Below are positions 44,562 through 54,198 of a DNA stretch of 64,000 nt, one piece after another. The position numbers and the translations under genes are program-made. This DNA comes from Lysinibacillus sp. 2017. Lineage in GTDB: Bacteria; Bacillota; Bacilli; Bacillales_A; Planococcaceae. Within the stretch, counting starts at the first letter, position 1; the number at the start of each line of letters is the position of its first letter. The stretch spans positions 792,001 to 856,000 of the forward strand of contig NZ_CP029002.1 in NCBI RefSeq assembly GCF_003073375.1, read 5' to 3'. A model generated the notes under the pieces. That model saw only the letters and a program-made list of their open reading frames with translations. It did no database searches and had not been told where the DNA came from.

Positions 44562-46421
44562 GTGTGCCGGGCATGTCTGTCAACTAGGTGATGAAAGTTC
44601 ACTGTGGGCGTCAGGATATGCGAACCACTAGCTGAAAACAAGGGTGTCCGTGGTGACGCGGAATCTGAAGGAAGTTCGAGGCAAAATCTTGGTCTGAGGA
44701 ACACGAATCGCATGAGGTTGTCTCATCTGGATAAGGTTGCAAAACAAACTGAAGTCCAAAATATCCTCGGAAAGATGAGGCGATAAATGCGGCAGATGGA
44801 TGAGAGGAAAGTGGGCAGACTTACCCCGGGAGATCTGATGAATAACCCATAGAGGGAACCTGTACAGCGATGTACAACTGAATCATTAGAAGTCAGCAGA
44901 AGCCATAGTACCAGTAATGGGAAGGGCTGAACGAAAGGAGTGAACGTGTATAAGGGTATTACATGCGAATGATGACACAGAACTGAAAAGTCTATCCTAC
45001 AGTAAGGTACGGAATACCCCAGGAGTAGGAATAGCGTGGAATTCTGCATGTGCATTCCTTACCCACACGCGAACATATGGATGGATTAATCAACGTTATA
45101 GTAAACAGAGATAATTTGAATGATGCTTTTGAGAAAGTGCGTAAAAACAAAGGTGCAGCCGGTGTCGATGCGAAAGATATAGAGGCAACCCGCCAATACT
45201 TAAAAGAAAATAAAGTCCAAATTATCGAAGCAATTCGAGCAGGAAAATACAAACCTCAACCAGTTAGAAGGGTGGAAATCCCAAAACCTGATGGAGGAAA
45301 ACGACTTCTAGGAATCCCGACGGTTACAGACCGTGTCATTCAACAAGCAGTCGTGCAAGTATTAACCCCAATACTAGACCCAAAGTTTAGTAATTTTAGT
45401 TATGGATTTCGTCCGAACAAAAGCGCTCATCAAGCAATCGAACAAGCAAGAAACTATATTGAAGAAGGCTATACGTATGTCGTAGACATAGACCTAGAGA
45501 AATTCTTTGATAAAGTTCAACATGATAAGCTGATGTCACTTATGGCGAAATATATTTTATGTAAACCAACCTTGAAATTAATAAGAAGCTTCTTAAATGC
45601 AGGAACCATGATAGATGGAACGTTTATTTACGCAAAAGAAGGAACACCACAGGGTGGACCATTAAGTCCACTATTGAGTAATGTGATTCTTCATGAACTG
45701 GATAAAGAGCTAGAGAAACGCCAACATAAATTCGTGCGCTACGCAGATGACTGCAACATCTACGTCAAAAGCGTAAAAGCGGGAGAACGAGTTAAGGAAG
45801 GCGTCACATCATTTATCGAAAAGAAACTTAAATTAAAAGTAAATGAAGAGAAATCAGCAGTGGGAAAGCCGAGAGCACGTATATTTTTGGGTGTGAGCTT
45901 CTATAAATACAGAGGTGAAATCAAGGTATACGTGCCAAAGAAATCAAAGAAGCGTTTCGAAGAAAAGCTGAAGGACATTACGAACCGTAATTACTCAATT
46001 GATATGGAATCGCGCATTCAGAAAATTAACTACTTAATTCAAGGATGGGGAAACTATTTCAAAGTTGCCGACATACAGTCTTACGCTAACAAAATAGATA
46101 GCCATATTCGAAGAAGATTAAGGGCATGTCGATGGAAAGAATGGAAAAGAACCATATCAAAATATAGAAACCTCAAAAGATTAGGAATCAGCCATAACGA
46201 TGCCTATAAAATGGCCAATACCCGCAAAGGGTACTGGCGCTCCTCGAACAATCCAATCGTCAATCGAGCATTAGACAATAAATATTGGTTAAAACTCAAG
46301 TTGAAGAACCTCGCTACAATCATAAATCCAACATAAAACTTTTGAACCGCCGTATACGGAACCGTACGTACGGTGGTGTGAGAGGTCGACTAGCCAATTA
46401 ATGGCTAGTCTCCTACTCGAT
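44562..46421 (+). mobile_element. Group II intron, bacterial class C, complete
   Basis: About 1,860 bp from 5' GTGTG (44562) to the 3' end near CTCGAT (46421). Domain V is clear at about 46345-46377 (ACCGCCGTA/TACGGTGGT with upper TACGG/CCGTA). Domain VI follows, with GACTAGCC/GGCTAGTC and the branch-side CTCCTACTCGAT. An encoded reverse transcriptase sits in domain IV. Insertion directly after a terminator stem, in the T run, is the known habit of class C introns. Both boundaries are inferred by sequence pattern and could be off by a few bases. Confidence 0.88.
45077..46336 (+). CDS. ltrA: Group II intron reverse transcriptase/maturase (class C)
   Basis: A 419-residue intron-encoded protein. 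RT blocks include KNKGAAGVD, PKPDGGKRLLGIPTV, SYGFRPNKSAHQAI, DIDLEKFFD and GTPQGGPLSPLLSN, plus the catalytic RYADD. A maturase (X) domain with INYLIQGWGNYFKVAD follows. There is no C-terminal HNH endonuclease domain, as is normal for class C. It appears intact, so splicing and retromobility are plausible. The frame is open from GTG 45050; ATG 45077 is chosen because RT block 0 begins soon after, but neither start has a strong ribosome site. ltrA is a generic symbol. Confidence 0.9.
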   Translation: MDGLINVIVNRDNLNDAFEKVRKNKGAAGVDAKDIEATRQYLKENKVQIIEAIRAGKYKPQPVRRVEIPKPDGGKRLLGIPTVTDRVIQQAVVQVLTPILDPKFSNFSYGFRPNKSAHQAIEQARNYIEEGYTYVVDIDLEKFFDKVQHDKLMSLMAKYILCKPTLKLIRSFLNAGTMIDGTFIYAKEGTPQGGPLSPLLSNVILHELDKELEKRQHKFVRYADDCNIYVKSVKAGERVKEGVTSFIEKKLKLKVNEEKSAVGKPRARIFLGVSFYKYRGEIKVYVPKKSKKRFEEKLKDITNRNYSIDMESRIQKINYLIQGWGNYFKVADIQSYANKIDSHIRRRLRACRWKEWKRTISKYRNLKRLGISHNDAYKMANTRKGYWRSSNNPIVNRALDNKYWLKLKLKNLATIINPT

Positions 46422-46503
46422 TTTGTCAAAAACTAAATAATACGCTGGCCCCCTTGGAATATCATTCAATATAAATGACCTAAACTTAAATATAGTATCA
46501 AAT

Positions 46504-46537
46504 AGAGGTATTGCTTAAATGGCGATATCTCTTTTTG
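46504..46537 (+). terminator. Terminator-like hairpin downstream of the intron
   Basis: AGAGGTATTGC pairs with GCGATATCTCT (two wobbles) and runs into TTTTTG. The rest of 46,422-46,730 has no gene. A GAGTTAT/ATAACTC hairpin lies at about 46654-46668, before the lrgA ribosome site. Confidence 0.65.
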
Positions 46538-46730
46538 TTTGAAACCTCCGTTGATTTTATCGAAAAAGCATAAATTTTGTAAATTATTTTTAGAAACAAA
46601 ATAGACATAATTTTTGGGTAGGCGTAAAATAAAGTGAACCTTAATTCAGAGGGGAGTTATCATAACTCTGTAGCTTCAAATAAAGTAACTCACATTATAG
46701 CGGGATAAATACGTATACGAGGAGGTACAC

Positions 46731-47144
46731 ATGAATATCATTCGCACGATCGCACAAATCGGAATTATTTATTGTTTTTATTTGCTTGGAGATTGGATAG
46801 TAAAATTAACTGGGATCATTATTCCTGGTAGTATTATTGGGCTTGTATTATTGTGGCTCGCCTTATTTTTTAAAGTTTTAAAAGTTACATACATACAGCA
46901 AGGGGCTAGTTTTTTATTAGCGTTTTTAACATTATTCTTCATCCCTTCGACAGTGGCTGTCATTAATTATCCTGAGCTCTTATCTAATTCAGGGGCACTA
47001 TTAATTTTGGCGGTTATTGTGAGTACAGTTTTTTCACTCATTGTAACGGGAAAAGTGAGTCAATTTGTAGAGAAAAAAGAACTGAAAAAAAAGGAGGAGA
47101 AAACGAACCATGCATCTACTGCAAATTCTCTTCATCATCATTAG
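46731..47144 (+). CDS. LrgA/CidA family holin-like membrane protein (possible pyruvate transporter subunit)
   Basis: A 137-residue protein with four hydrophobic helices and the LrgA/CidA pattern (KLTGIIIPGSIIGLVLLWLA). It ends in a Lys/Glu-rich tail. Such proteins pair with LrgB partners and have been described as holin-like or, in B. subtilis PftAB (YsbAB), as facilitated pyruvate transporters. It overlaps the following LrgB gene by 35 bp and lies right after pdhABCD. That context makes pyruvate uptake an attractive guess, but it is not shown by sequence. The start follows GAGGAGG. Confidence 0.87.
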   Translation: MNIIRTIAQIGIIYCFYLLGDWIVKLTGIIIPGSIIGLVLLWLALFFKVLKVTYIQQGASFLLAFLTLFFIPSTVAVINYPELLSNSGALLILAVIVSTVFSLIVTGKVSQFVEKKELKKKEEKTNHASTANSLHHH

Positions 47145-47796
47145 TACGGTTGTATTATTTGTTGTAATGAATAAATTGTATTTAAAAGTTGGAAATCCAT
47201 TTTTACTGCCAATTTTAACAGTAACGATCATTACGGCTGTTATTTTAGTTGTATTTCATATTCCGTATGAGACATATATGGAAGGTGGACAATGGATTTC
47301 TAAAATGCTTGGACCGGCTGTTGTTGCGCTTGCCTTTCCTTTATATAACCAACGTCATCTTATTTTTAAATATAAATATTCAATATTAATCAGTGTTGTT
47401 GTCGCTATGGTGGCTGGTTTAATTAGTGTGATTGTGTTATTAATTCTTTTTGGTGCAAGTAATACATTTTTACTAACAGCGTTGCCGAAATCATTAACGA
47501 CGCCTGTAGCTATGCAAGTAAGTGATTCGGTTAATGGAATTGCGCCGTTAACAGCGGTCCTTGTTATGGTAGCGGGATTTACAGGAGCACTACTGGGTCC
47601 AACTATATTTAAACTATTTAAAATAGATACGGCCATTAGTCGTGGCGTTGCTATGGGGAGTGCCTCACATGGAGTTGGGCTGACAAGACTAAAAGAATAT
47701 AGTGAAAAAGATTTATCAATGGGGTCACTTTCAATGGGGTTAAGCGCAGTAATAGGTGCATTTATCATTCCATTTGTGGCAATGTTATTTTTATAA
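47110..47796 (+). CDS. LrgB family membrane protein (possible pyruvate transporter subunit)
   Basis: A 228-residue LrgB-type protein with six to seven helices and conserved segments KSLTTPVAMQVSDSVNGIAP and GVAMGSASHGVGLTRLKE. It should form a complex with the LrgA protein encoded upstream. AAGGAGGAG inside the end of that gene gives start ATG 47110, so the two are translationally coupled. Confidence 0.9.
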   Translation: MHLLQILFIIISTVVLFVVMNKLYLKVGNPFLLPILTVTIITAVILVVFHIPYETYMEGGQWISKMLGPAVVALAFPLYNQRHLIFKYKYSILISVVVAMVAGLISVIVLLILFGASNTFLLTALPKSLTTPVAMQVSDSVNGIAPLTAVLVMVAGFTGALLGPTIFKLFKIDTAISRGVAMGSASHGVGLTRLKEYSEKDLSMGSLSMGLSAVIGAFIIPFVAMLFL

Positions 47797-47800
47797 ATGA

Positions 47801-47841
47801 GAAAGACAGAAATGCTGGAATCCAACATTTCTGTCTTTTTT
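47801..47841. terminator. Bidirectional terminator between lrgB and speA
   Basis: AAAGACAGAAATG pairs with CATTTCTGTCTTT. T runs are present for both strands. Confidence 0.9.
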
Positions 47842-49309
47842 AATAAATTGCTTTGCGTTCTTTAATGACACGAATATTTTGTAATGTATCATCTTCAGGG
47901 CCTTGTACAGGAAGACCTGCTTCGATATTCATTTTAATGAAATCGATATTGCTTTGCGTAATTATTTCCCCGGGAATAAAAATTGGAATTCCTGGCGGAT
48001 AAACCATTATGAATTCAGCACAAATATAGCCTTCAGCGTCTCGTAATGGCATGCTTTCGGTTTGAGCATAAAACGCATCCCGAGGCGTCATTGCTAATGC
48101 TGGGATTTCAGGTATATTAACATTCGTCTCCGTTACGGTCGCTTCAGAATCAAATGCTTTTGACATACGTTTTAGTACGTTTACCAATAAGTTGATTTCT
48201 TTTTTTGTATCGGCAATCGTCACTAAACATAAAATATTGTATAAATCGGACAATTCTACTTCTAGATTCGCATTGTGACGAAGCCATTCTTCTGCGACAT
48301 GCCCTGTAATGCCGAGATCCTTCACGCTAATTAATAGTTTTAAAGGATCCATGTCATAGGTTGCAGAAGAGCCTAGTTTTTCACGCCCAACACAATGTAA
48401 GTGCGGAATCGCTGAGATGCGTTTACGAGCATCTCTGGCAAGACGAATCGCCTCATCGAGTAAATCCTCCCCGTGGACCGCAAGCTGACGACGTGCCGTA
48501 TCTAGAGAGGCTAACATTGGATATGAAGTAGATGTTGTTGTTAACATCGAAAATACAGCCTGCACACGCTTTGCAGATACAAGTCCTTCCTTTACATTCA
48601 AAACAGAGCTACCCGTCATTGAACCACCTAGTTTATGAATACTTGTAGCAGCCATATCTGCCCCAGCTTGCATTGCAGAAATCGGTAAGTCCTCATGGAA
48701 TTTAATATGAACACCATGAGCTTCATCGACAATCACCGGAATATTATGGCCGTGAACGATATCAACAATGCGTTTTAAATCTGCAGCAAAGCCAAAATAC
48801 GTTGGATTAATAACAAGTACAGCTTTTGCATCTGGATATTTTGCTAAAGCACGTTCCACTGATTCAGGTGAAATCCCATGGGAAATGCCAAGTTCTCGAT
48901 CTACTTCAGGATGAACAAAAATAGGAATTGCACCAGCAAATACGATAGCGGACATGATGGATTTATGTACATTCCGCGGTACTATGATTTTATCGCCTGG
49001 ACCGACGACGGTCAGAATCATCGTCATTATGGCGCCACTAGTACCCTGTACGGAAAAAAATGTATGGTCAGCACCAAAGGCTTTGGCCGCAAGATCTTGC
49101 GCTTCTTTTATAACGCCTTTAGGAGCATGTAAATCATCTAGTGGAGCAATATTAATTAAATCTATTGATAAAACGTTGTCGCCTACGAATTCACGGTAAG
49201 CTGGATCCATTCCTTGTCCTTTCTTATGACCTGGAATATGGAACTGAATAGGATGTCTGTTACGATGCTTGAGTAATGCATCAAACAAAGGAGTCTCTAA
49301 TTGTGACAA
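47840..49309 (-). CDS. speA: Arginine decarboxylase SpeA (Orn/Lys/Arg decarboxylase, fold III)
   Basis: A 489-residue PLP enzyme of the SpeA/YaaO group. The N-terminus MSQLETPLFDALLKHRNRHP and QFHIPGHKKG match B. subtilis SpeA closely. The PLP Lys lies in TSIHKLGGSMTGSS, and Asp/His ligands in VIVDEAHGVH. It makes agmatine from arginine, the first step to putrescine and spermidine. TTG 49309, eight bases behind GAGGTGG, is chosen over GTG 49321, which overlaps that site. It ties in with potABCD as polyamine synthesis versus uptake. Confidence 0.93.
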   Translation of the reverse strand: MSQLETPLFDALLKHRNRHPIQFHIPGHKKGQGMDPAYREFVGDNVLSIDLINIAPLDDLHAPKGVIKEAQDLAAKAFGADHTFFSVQGTSGAIMTMILTVVGPGDKIIVPRNVHKSIMSAIVFAGAIPIFVHPEVDRELGISHGISPESVERALAKYPDAKAVLVINPTYFGFAADLKRIVDIVHGHNIPVIVDEAHGVHIKFHEDLPISAMQAGADMAATSIHKLGGSMTGSSVLNVKEGLVSAKRVQAVFSMLTTTSTSYPMLASLDTARRQLAVHGEDLLDEAIRLARDARKRISAIPHLHCVGREKLGSSATYDMDPLKLLISVKDLGITGHVAEEWLRHNANLEVELSDLYNILCLVTIADTKKEINLLVNVLKRMSKAFDSEATVTETNVNIPEIPALAMTPRDAFYAQTESMPLRDAEGYICAEFIMVYPPGIPIFIPGEIITQSNIDFIKMNIEAGLPVQGPEDDTLQNIRVIKERKAIY

Positions 49310-49350
49310 CGCAGGTACCACCTCACTATTTAGTATTTTTTTAAAACAAG

Positions 49351-49362
49351 TGAATTATAGCA
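49351..49362 (-). promoter_or_regulatory. Extended -10 promoter of speA (minus strand)
   Basis: On the minus strand TGC-TATAAT, with TAGTCA 17 bp upstream of the -10 hexamer (hexamer at plus-strand 49354-49359). Confidence 0.6.
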
Positions 49363-49513
49363 TCGATTGAAGTTGCTGACTATACAAAATTTTTAAATAA
49401 TTAATATTATATTACAAGTTGGTGAATAATTATTTGATGTATTGAAAAATTGTACAACGACTGTTATTCCGTATAAAATGAGAAAAGATTTAAATAAAGG
49501 TAGGGAAAAAATT

Positions 49514-49786
49514 ATGGAATACTCATATCCGTTATCTACAGATTGGACAACACAAGAAATGGTGGATGTCGTTCACTTTTTCGAAGTGATTGAATTAGCA
49601 TATGAAAAAGGCGCAAAACGAGAACTTGTAATGGAACGTTATAAACGTTTTAAAGAAGTTGTCCCATCACAAGCTGAGGAAAAAACGATTTGCCGTGAAT
49701 TTGAACAGGCAAGCAGCTATGTAGCATTCCGAGTTGTTAAATTAGCCAAGGAATTAGCGGACGGTCAAATCGTTCGAATGAAATAA
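49514..49786 (+). CDS. yktA: UPF0223 family protein YktA
   Basis: A 90-residue soluble helical protein that begins MEYSYPLSTDWTTQEMVDVV and contains KRFKEVVPSQAEEKTICREF. This matches the UPF0223 (YktA) family pattern. Function is unknown. ATG 49514 follows AAAGGTAGGG; the frame extends 24 codons upstream without a site of its own. Its position next to speA matches B. subtilis. Confidence 0.88.
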   Translation: MEYSYPLSTDWTTQEMVDVVHFFEVIELAYEKGAKRELVMERYKRFKEVVPSQAEEKTICREFEQASSYVAFRVVKLAKELADGQIVRMK

Positions 49787-49792
49787 TAGCGT

Positions 49793-49830
49793 ACTAGTAG
49801 CATGAATTGAATTGTGCTACTAGTTTTTTT
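49793..49830 (+). terminator. Rho-independent terminator after yktA
   Basis: ACTAGTAGCA and TGCTACTAGT pair perfectly. TTTTTTT follows. Confidence 0.9.
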
Positions 49831-49840
49831 ATAGGTAAGA

Positions 49841-49898
49841 AAGTATAAAATTTCCATTGGAATTTATATAGGAAAAGACATGATTTCGCGCTATTTGG
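49841..49898 (+). repeat. Short dispersed repeat, copy 1
   Basis: An AT-rich ~58-bp sequence containing AAAGACATGATTTCGCGC, similar over its length to 54668-54724. Both copies lie directly behind a terminator. Confidence 0.55.
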
Positions 49899-49916
49899 TG
49901 TGAAATCTATTTTTAT

Positions 49917-49946
49917 GAAAAAAAAGCAAAGGGGCATACCCTTTGC
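49917..49946 (-). terminator. Terminator after yktB (minus strand)
   Basis: GCAAAGGG/CCCTTTGC hairpin. On the minus strand it runs into a T tract. Confidence 0.85.
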
Positions 49947-49975
49947 AAAATGGTCATATGAATAAGTAATGAATA

Positions 49976-50602
49976 TTATTTACCAACAATAATATTATAA
50001 ATCGGAACTAAGTCGTCGAATGTTTTTTCGGCAAGCTCCATGAACTGTTCTGAAGTATATCCAATGGCCTCTTGTACTTGTATGTGACGACCTACAAGAA
50101 ATTCTCCTTTTTTTACATCATGCAGACGTGTTACAAGTTGCTGTAATTTTTCATCTCGAGCTTCTTGAAGTGTAATGGCATCTGGGGACATATGATCACC
50201 AGAAACTACGTAATCATCTGATAAATTTTTAAGTATATCCATGTTTTGAGATAAGCGATTCGCAAAATCTTGCTTATTTGGTGCCTCGTAAATAATTGCT
50301 AGTACGATAAATAAGTGACTACCCCATAAGCCGATTTGAAAATGAGGTAAAGATTTATAACCGCGTTTATAAGGGGCAAAGGCTACCCAAGAATCTTTTG
50401 GAGGATTAACGGTTCTGCGTGCATGTTTGGCTACATGAGCAAAAAATTCATCTCCAGTTGCTGCGCTAAAATAGGATGAAAAGTATTCGCCAAGCTCATT
50501 GAACTTTGGACGTATGATCGTTGTTAATGCCTCCATACGTTCTTCTAGGCCGTCAATTTGAAAAACTTGAAAATCTTCTGAAGTCCAATTTAGATTACTC
50601 AT
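49976..50602 (-). CDS. yktB: UPF0637 family protein YktB
   Basis: A 208-residue soluble protein of the UPF0637 family (motifs NWTSEDFQVFQIDGLEERM and WVAFAPYKRGYKSLPHFQIG). The structure of a relative is known, but no function is established to my knowledge. ATG 50602 gives the family N-terminus. A TTG at 50614 abuts the AAAGGA site too closely. It is divergent from ykzI, as in B. subtilis. Confidence 0.88.
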   Translation of the reverse strand: MSNLNWTSEDFQVFQIDGLEERMEALTTIIRPKFNELGEYFSSYFSAATGDEFFAHVAKHARRTVNPPKDSWVAFAPYKRGYKSLPHFQIGLWGSHLFIVLAIIYEAPNKQDFANRLSQNMDILKNLSDDYVVSGDHMSPDAITLQEARDEKLQQLVTRLHDVKKGEFLVGRHIQVQEAIGYTSEQFMELAEKTFDDLVPIYNIIVGK

Positions 50603-50793
50603 ATTTTTTATCAATTCCTTTCGATAAGATGTTTATTTTATTAATTTTATGGGAAAAAATCTGTTAATAGAAACTTTTTATCATGAGGATTTAGAAATAG
50701 TGAAATTTTAGTAATAAGTAACTATTCGCTAATATAAAAGTACTGTTAATCCAAATGTGAAAAGTTCATAAATATGACGAGGATGTGATTGGT

Positions 50794-50991
50794 ATGAAAC
50801 AGATGATTAAAATTATACGCAAAGTGGATATTGAAAAGCAATATGAAGAGATTTTAATGTTGGAGATGGACTATGAGCTAGCAACACTGTATGCAGCTAT
50901 GAATGAAAATAATCAATCAGAAATCGATAAATCAAAAAAACGATTAGTTGAAATCCAAGAAGAATTAAATGGCTTACATGCATATGCTTAA
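50794..50991 (+). CDS. YkzI-like small protein
   Basis: A 65-residue charged, almost wholly helical protein (IIRKVDIEKQYEEILMLEMD, then KSKKRLVEIQEELNG). It probably forms a short coiled coil. Its position between yktB and yktC corresponds to B. subtilis ykzI; sequence-level identity is not certain. ATG 50794 lies behind ACGAGGATG; GTG 50785 is too near that site. Confidence 0.65.
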   Translation: MKQMIKIIRKVDIEKQYEEILMLEMDYELATLYAAMNENNQSEIDKSKKRLVEIQEELNGLHAYA

Positions 50992-51012
50992 TAAAAAAAC
51001 ATATCCAAACTA

Positions 51013-51052
51013 AAAAATCACTTGCTGAATGAAAGAAAGCAAGTGATTTTTT
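51013..51052 (+). terminator. Rho-independent terminator after the ykzI-like gene
   Basis: AAAAAATCACTTGCT pairs with AGCAAGTGATTTTTT over 15 bp. Confidence 0.92.
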
Positions 51053-51135
51053 GTTATAATAAGAATATTCAAAGAAATTAAATTGGCTTGAAGATGTGAA
51101 ATGATGCTTATTAGTAGGTGGAAGGTGGATGCAGG

Positions 51136-51927
51136 ATGGATGTAAAAAAACTTGATCAATTCGCGAAAGAGATTATTGTTGAAGCAGGAGAAAGAATTCG
51201 AAAGGCATTTTCTTATGATATCGAAATTGAAACCAAATCAAATGCCAACGATCTTGTGACAAATATTGACCGTGAAACGGAACTTTTCTTCATTGAAAAA
51301 ATTAAAGCCTTTGACCCTACGTATCGAATTTTAGGAGAAGAAGGTATGGGCGAGAAGGTTGAAAGCCTAGAAGGAATTGTTTGGATTATCGATCCAATCG
51401 ACGGTACGATGAATTTTGTAAAGCAACATCGTCATTTTATGATATCGGTAGGTGTGTATATCGATGGTGTTGGTATTTTAGGGTACATATTTGATGTGAT
51501 GCGTGAAGATTTATTTTATGCAATTGCGGGTAAGGGCGCTTGGTATAACGATTCACCAATGCGTAAACTAGAGCCGTTAAAAATAGAAGAAGCTGTTATT
51601 GGCATAAATGCAAACTGGGTTACCCCAAATAATCGGATTAATCACGAAAAAATTATTGAGCTTGTTCGTACGGTTCGCGGTACACGTTCTTATGGATCTG
51701 CGGCGATGGAAATTGCATTTGTTGTGAGTGGCAAATTAGATGCTTATATTTCAATGCGATTAGCACCTTGGGATATCGGTGGGGGTGTAGTCATTGCAAA
51801 AGAAGTGGGTGCAGTTGCGACGAATTTTAACGGAGAGCATTTCGATTTTTTGACGACTGATACATTTATAATTGCTAATCCATCTATTCATCAACTTATT
51901 TTAGAAAATTATATCGAAGAAAAATAA
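51136..51927 (+). CDS. yktC: Inositol monophosphatase family protein YktC (SuhB-like)
   Basis: A 263-residue Mg2+-dependent sugar phosphatase. The metal-site motifs are ILGEEGMGE, WIIDPIDGTMNFV (two Asp ligands) and APWDIGGGVVIAKEVG. Acts on inositol-1-phosphate and possibly other small phosphates, including NADP-type substrates in some relatives. ATG 51136 follows GGAAGGTGG by seven bases. The longer frame from 51118 has no independent site. Confidence 0.9.
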   Translation: MDVKKLDQFAKEIIVEAGERIRKAFSYDIEIETKSNANDLVTNIDRETELFFIEKIKAFDPTYRILGEEGMGEKVESLEGIVWIIDPIDGTMNFVKQHRHFMISVGVYIDGVGILGYIFDVMREDLFYAIAGKGAWYNDSPMRKLEPLKIEEAVIGINANWVTPNNRINHEKIIELVRTVRGTRSYGSAAMEIAFVVSGKLDAYISMRLAPWDIGGGVVIAKEVGAVATNFNGEHFDFLTTDTFIIANPSIHQLILENYIEEK

Positions 51928-51970
51928 AAAAGCATTCTTGTATATTATTCGTATACAAGAATGCTTTCTT
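51926..51970. terminator. Bidirectional terminator between yktC and ylaF
   Basis: AAAGCATTCTTGTATA pairs with TATACAAGAATGCTTT over 16 bp. Confidence 0.92.
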
Positions 51971-51975
51971 TATTT

Positions 51976-52191
51976 CTATAATAAGCCTTGTTCTCTGAAT
52001 TTGCGTTTTGTTTTAAAGGCAAAATCAAAGATAGCGCACATCACTACAAAACCAACGATAGTACTAATAAAACCAGTTGTTTCGTATTTATCACCTGTCA
52101 TGAAAATTAATGAAACTGAAATTCCCATGCTCAGCATTGATAAAATGGCTGCTAGTGCAAAAAAGAACATAACCACTTTTGCTTTATTCAT
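51976..52191 (-). CDS. ylaF: YlaF-like small membrane protein (DUF5325)
   Basis: A 71-residue protein with two transmembrane helices (about 7-30 and 38-58) and a basic tail (FKTKRKFREQGLL). The pattern and the position divergent from typA match B. subtilis YlaF. Function is unknown. Confidence 0.8.
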   Translation of the reverse strand: MNKAKVVMFFFALAAILSMLSMGISVSLIFMTGDKYETTGFISTIVGFVVMCAIFDFAFKTKRKFREQGLL

Positions 52192-52270
52192 AATTTGACC
52201 TCCATATTACTTTTTATATGTGACTAAAAGATAATCGTAAATTTTCTAAAAAGACATTTAATCTTTCATG

Positions 52271-52279
52271 TGCTATAAT
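52271..52279 (+). promoter_or_regulatory. Extended -10 promoter of typA
   Basis: TGCTATAAT (perfect -10 at 52274-52279) with AAGACA 17 bp upstream (52251-52256). Confidence 0.7.
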
Positions 52280-52320
52280 ATCACAGTTGAACATCTGATA
52301 AAAGAATATGGAGTGGAAAA

Positions 52321-54168
52321 ATGACAAATTTACGTCAAGACTTACGCAATATCGCAATTATCGCCCACGTTGACCATGGTAAAACAACCCTAGTTGACCA
52401 ATTATTAAAACAATCTGGTACTTTCCGTACTAATGAGCATGTAGATGAACGTGCAATGGATTCAAATGATATCGAGCGTGAGCGCGGTATTACAATTTTA
52501 GCTAAAAACACTGCTGTTAACTACGAGGGTACTCGTATTAACATTTTAGATACACCAGGACATGCTGACTTCGGTGGTGAAGTTGAGCGTATCTTAAAAA
52601 TGGTAGATGGCGTTCTTTTAGTAGTAGATGCTTATGAAGGCTGTATGCCACAAACGCGTTTCGTATTAAAAAAAGCGTTAGAACAAAAATTAATACCAAT
52701 CGTTGTAGTTAACAAAGTCGACAAAGATTCAGCTCGTCCTGATGAAGTTGTAGACGAAGTAATCGACTTATTAATCGAATTAGGTGCTAATGAAGATCAA
52801 TTAGACTTCCCAGTAGTATTTGCTTCTGGTGTAAATGGTACAGCTTCATTAAGCTCAAACCCAGCAGACCAAGAAGAAAATATGAAATGCTTATTCGAAT
52901 CAGTAATCGAGCATATCCCAGCACCAGCTGATACTCGCGATCAACCACTACAATTCCAAGTAGCTTTACTTGACTATAGTGACTTCGTAGGTCGTATCGG
53001 TATCGGTCGTGTAATGCGCGGTACAATCGCTGTAGGTCAACAAGTTTCTGTAATGAAATTAGATGGCGCAGTGAAAAACTTCCGTGTTACAAAATTATTC
53101 GGTTTCTTCGGTTTAAAACGTGTTGAAATTGAAGAAGCATATGCAGGTGATTTAATCGCCGTATCTGGTATGGAAGAAATCAACGTTGGTGAAACAGTTT
53201 GTCCAACTGATCACTTAGAAGCACTTCCTCCAATGCGTATCGATGAGCCAACTTTACAAATGACTTTCTTAGTAAACAACTCACCATTCGCAGGTCGTGA
53301 AGGTAAATGGATGACTTCTCGTAAAGTAGAAGAACGTTTACGCTCTCAATTACAAACAGACGTATCATTACGTGTAGAAGATACTGAATCTCCAGATGCA
53401 TGGTTAGTTTCTGGTCGTGGTGAGCTTCACTTATCAATCTTAGTAGAAAATATGCGTCGTGAAGGTTATGAATTACAAGTTTCTAAACCAAAAGTAATCA
53501 TCCGTGAAATCGATGGTAAAAAACACGAACCAGTTGAACGCGTACAAATCGACGTTCCAGAAGATTGCGTAGGTTCAATCATCGAATCATTAGGTAACCG
53601 TAAAGGTGAAATGTTAGATATGGTCAATGAAGGTAACGGACAAGTTCGTTTAGTATTCATGGTACCTGCACGTGGATTAATCGGTTATACAACTGAATTC
53701 ATGTCTTTAACAAAAGGTTTCGGTATTATCAACCACACATTCGACTCTTACCAACCATTAGTAGCTGGTAAAGTTGGCGGCCGTCACCAAGGTGCTTTAG
53801 TTTCAATGGAAACAGGTAAAGCAACTACTTACGGTATGATGGGCGTTGAAGACCGTGGTACATTATTCGTAGAGCCAGGTGCTGAAATTTACGAAGGTAT
53901 GATCGTTGGTCAAAACACACGTGATGGTGATATCACTGTAAACATTTGTAAAATGAAACAAAAAACAAACGTTCGTTCAGCAAATAAAGACCAAACAAAC
54001 GTTATTAAAACTCCTAAAATCATGTCTCTAGAAGAAGCATTAGAATTCTTAGATGATGACGAGTATTTAGAAGTTACACCTGTATCAATCCGTTTACGTA
54101 AACAGATTTTAGAAAAAGGCGAACGTGAACGTGTTACTAAAAAGAAAAAAAGCGCTGATCAAGAATAA
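52321..54168 (+). CDS. typA: Ribosome-associated translational GTPase TypA/BipA
   Basis: A 615-residue translation-factor GTPase. G1 is [13 protein letters not shown], then [15 protein letters not shown] (G3) and [12 protein letters not shown] (G4). Domain 2, EF-G-like domains III and V, and the BipA-specific C-terminal domain follow, ending in a Lys-rich tail. It acts on ribosomes in subunit assembly and stress or cold adaptation. Codon use is strongly biased to a few codons, consistent with high expression. The start follows TATGGAGTGG. Confidence 0.96.
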   Translation: MTNLRQDLRNIAIIAHVDHGKTTLVDQLLKQSGTFRTNEHVDERAMDSNDIERERGITILAKNTAVNYEGTRINILDTPGHADFGGEVERILKMVDGVLLVVDAYEGCMPQTRFVLKKALEQKLIPIVVVNKVDKDSARPDEVVDEVIDLLIELGANEDQLDFPVVFASGVNGTASLSSNPADQEENMKCLFESVIEHIPAPADTRDQPLQFQVALLDYSDFVGRIGIGRVMRGTIAVGQQVSVMKLDGAVKNFRVTKLFGFFGLKRVEIEEAYAGDLIAVSGMEEINVGETVCPTDHLEALPPMRIDEPTLQMTFLVNNSPFAGREGKWMTSRKVEERLRSQLQTDVSLRVEDTESPDAWLVSGRGELHLSILVENMRREGYELQVSKPKVIIREIDGKKHEPVERVQIDVPEDCVGSIIESLGNRKGEMLDMVNEGNGQVRLVFMVPARGLIGYTTEFMSLTKGFGIINHTFDSYQPLVAGKVGGRHQGALVSMETGKATTYGMMGVEDRGTLFVEPGAEIYEGMIVGQNTRDGDITVNICKMKQKTNVRSANKDQTNVIKTPKIMSLEEALEFLDDDEYLEVTPVSIRLRKQILEKGERERVTKKKKSADQE

Positions 54169-54198
54169 TTCATAATGAGCGCTTTATGGGAAGGATGA

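Noticed and set aside
44604-45055. ORFs in the 5' part of the group II intron
   Set aside because: This is structured intron RNA (domains I-III). The frames lack ribosome sites and family features.
49300-49325. T-box-like GGTACCACC motif
   Set aside because: It is the ribosome site and first codons of speA on the minus strand. No T-box stems or terminator are nearby.
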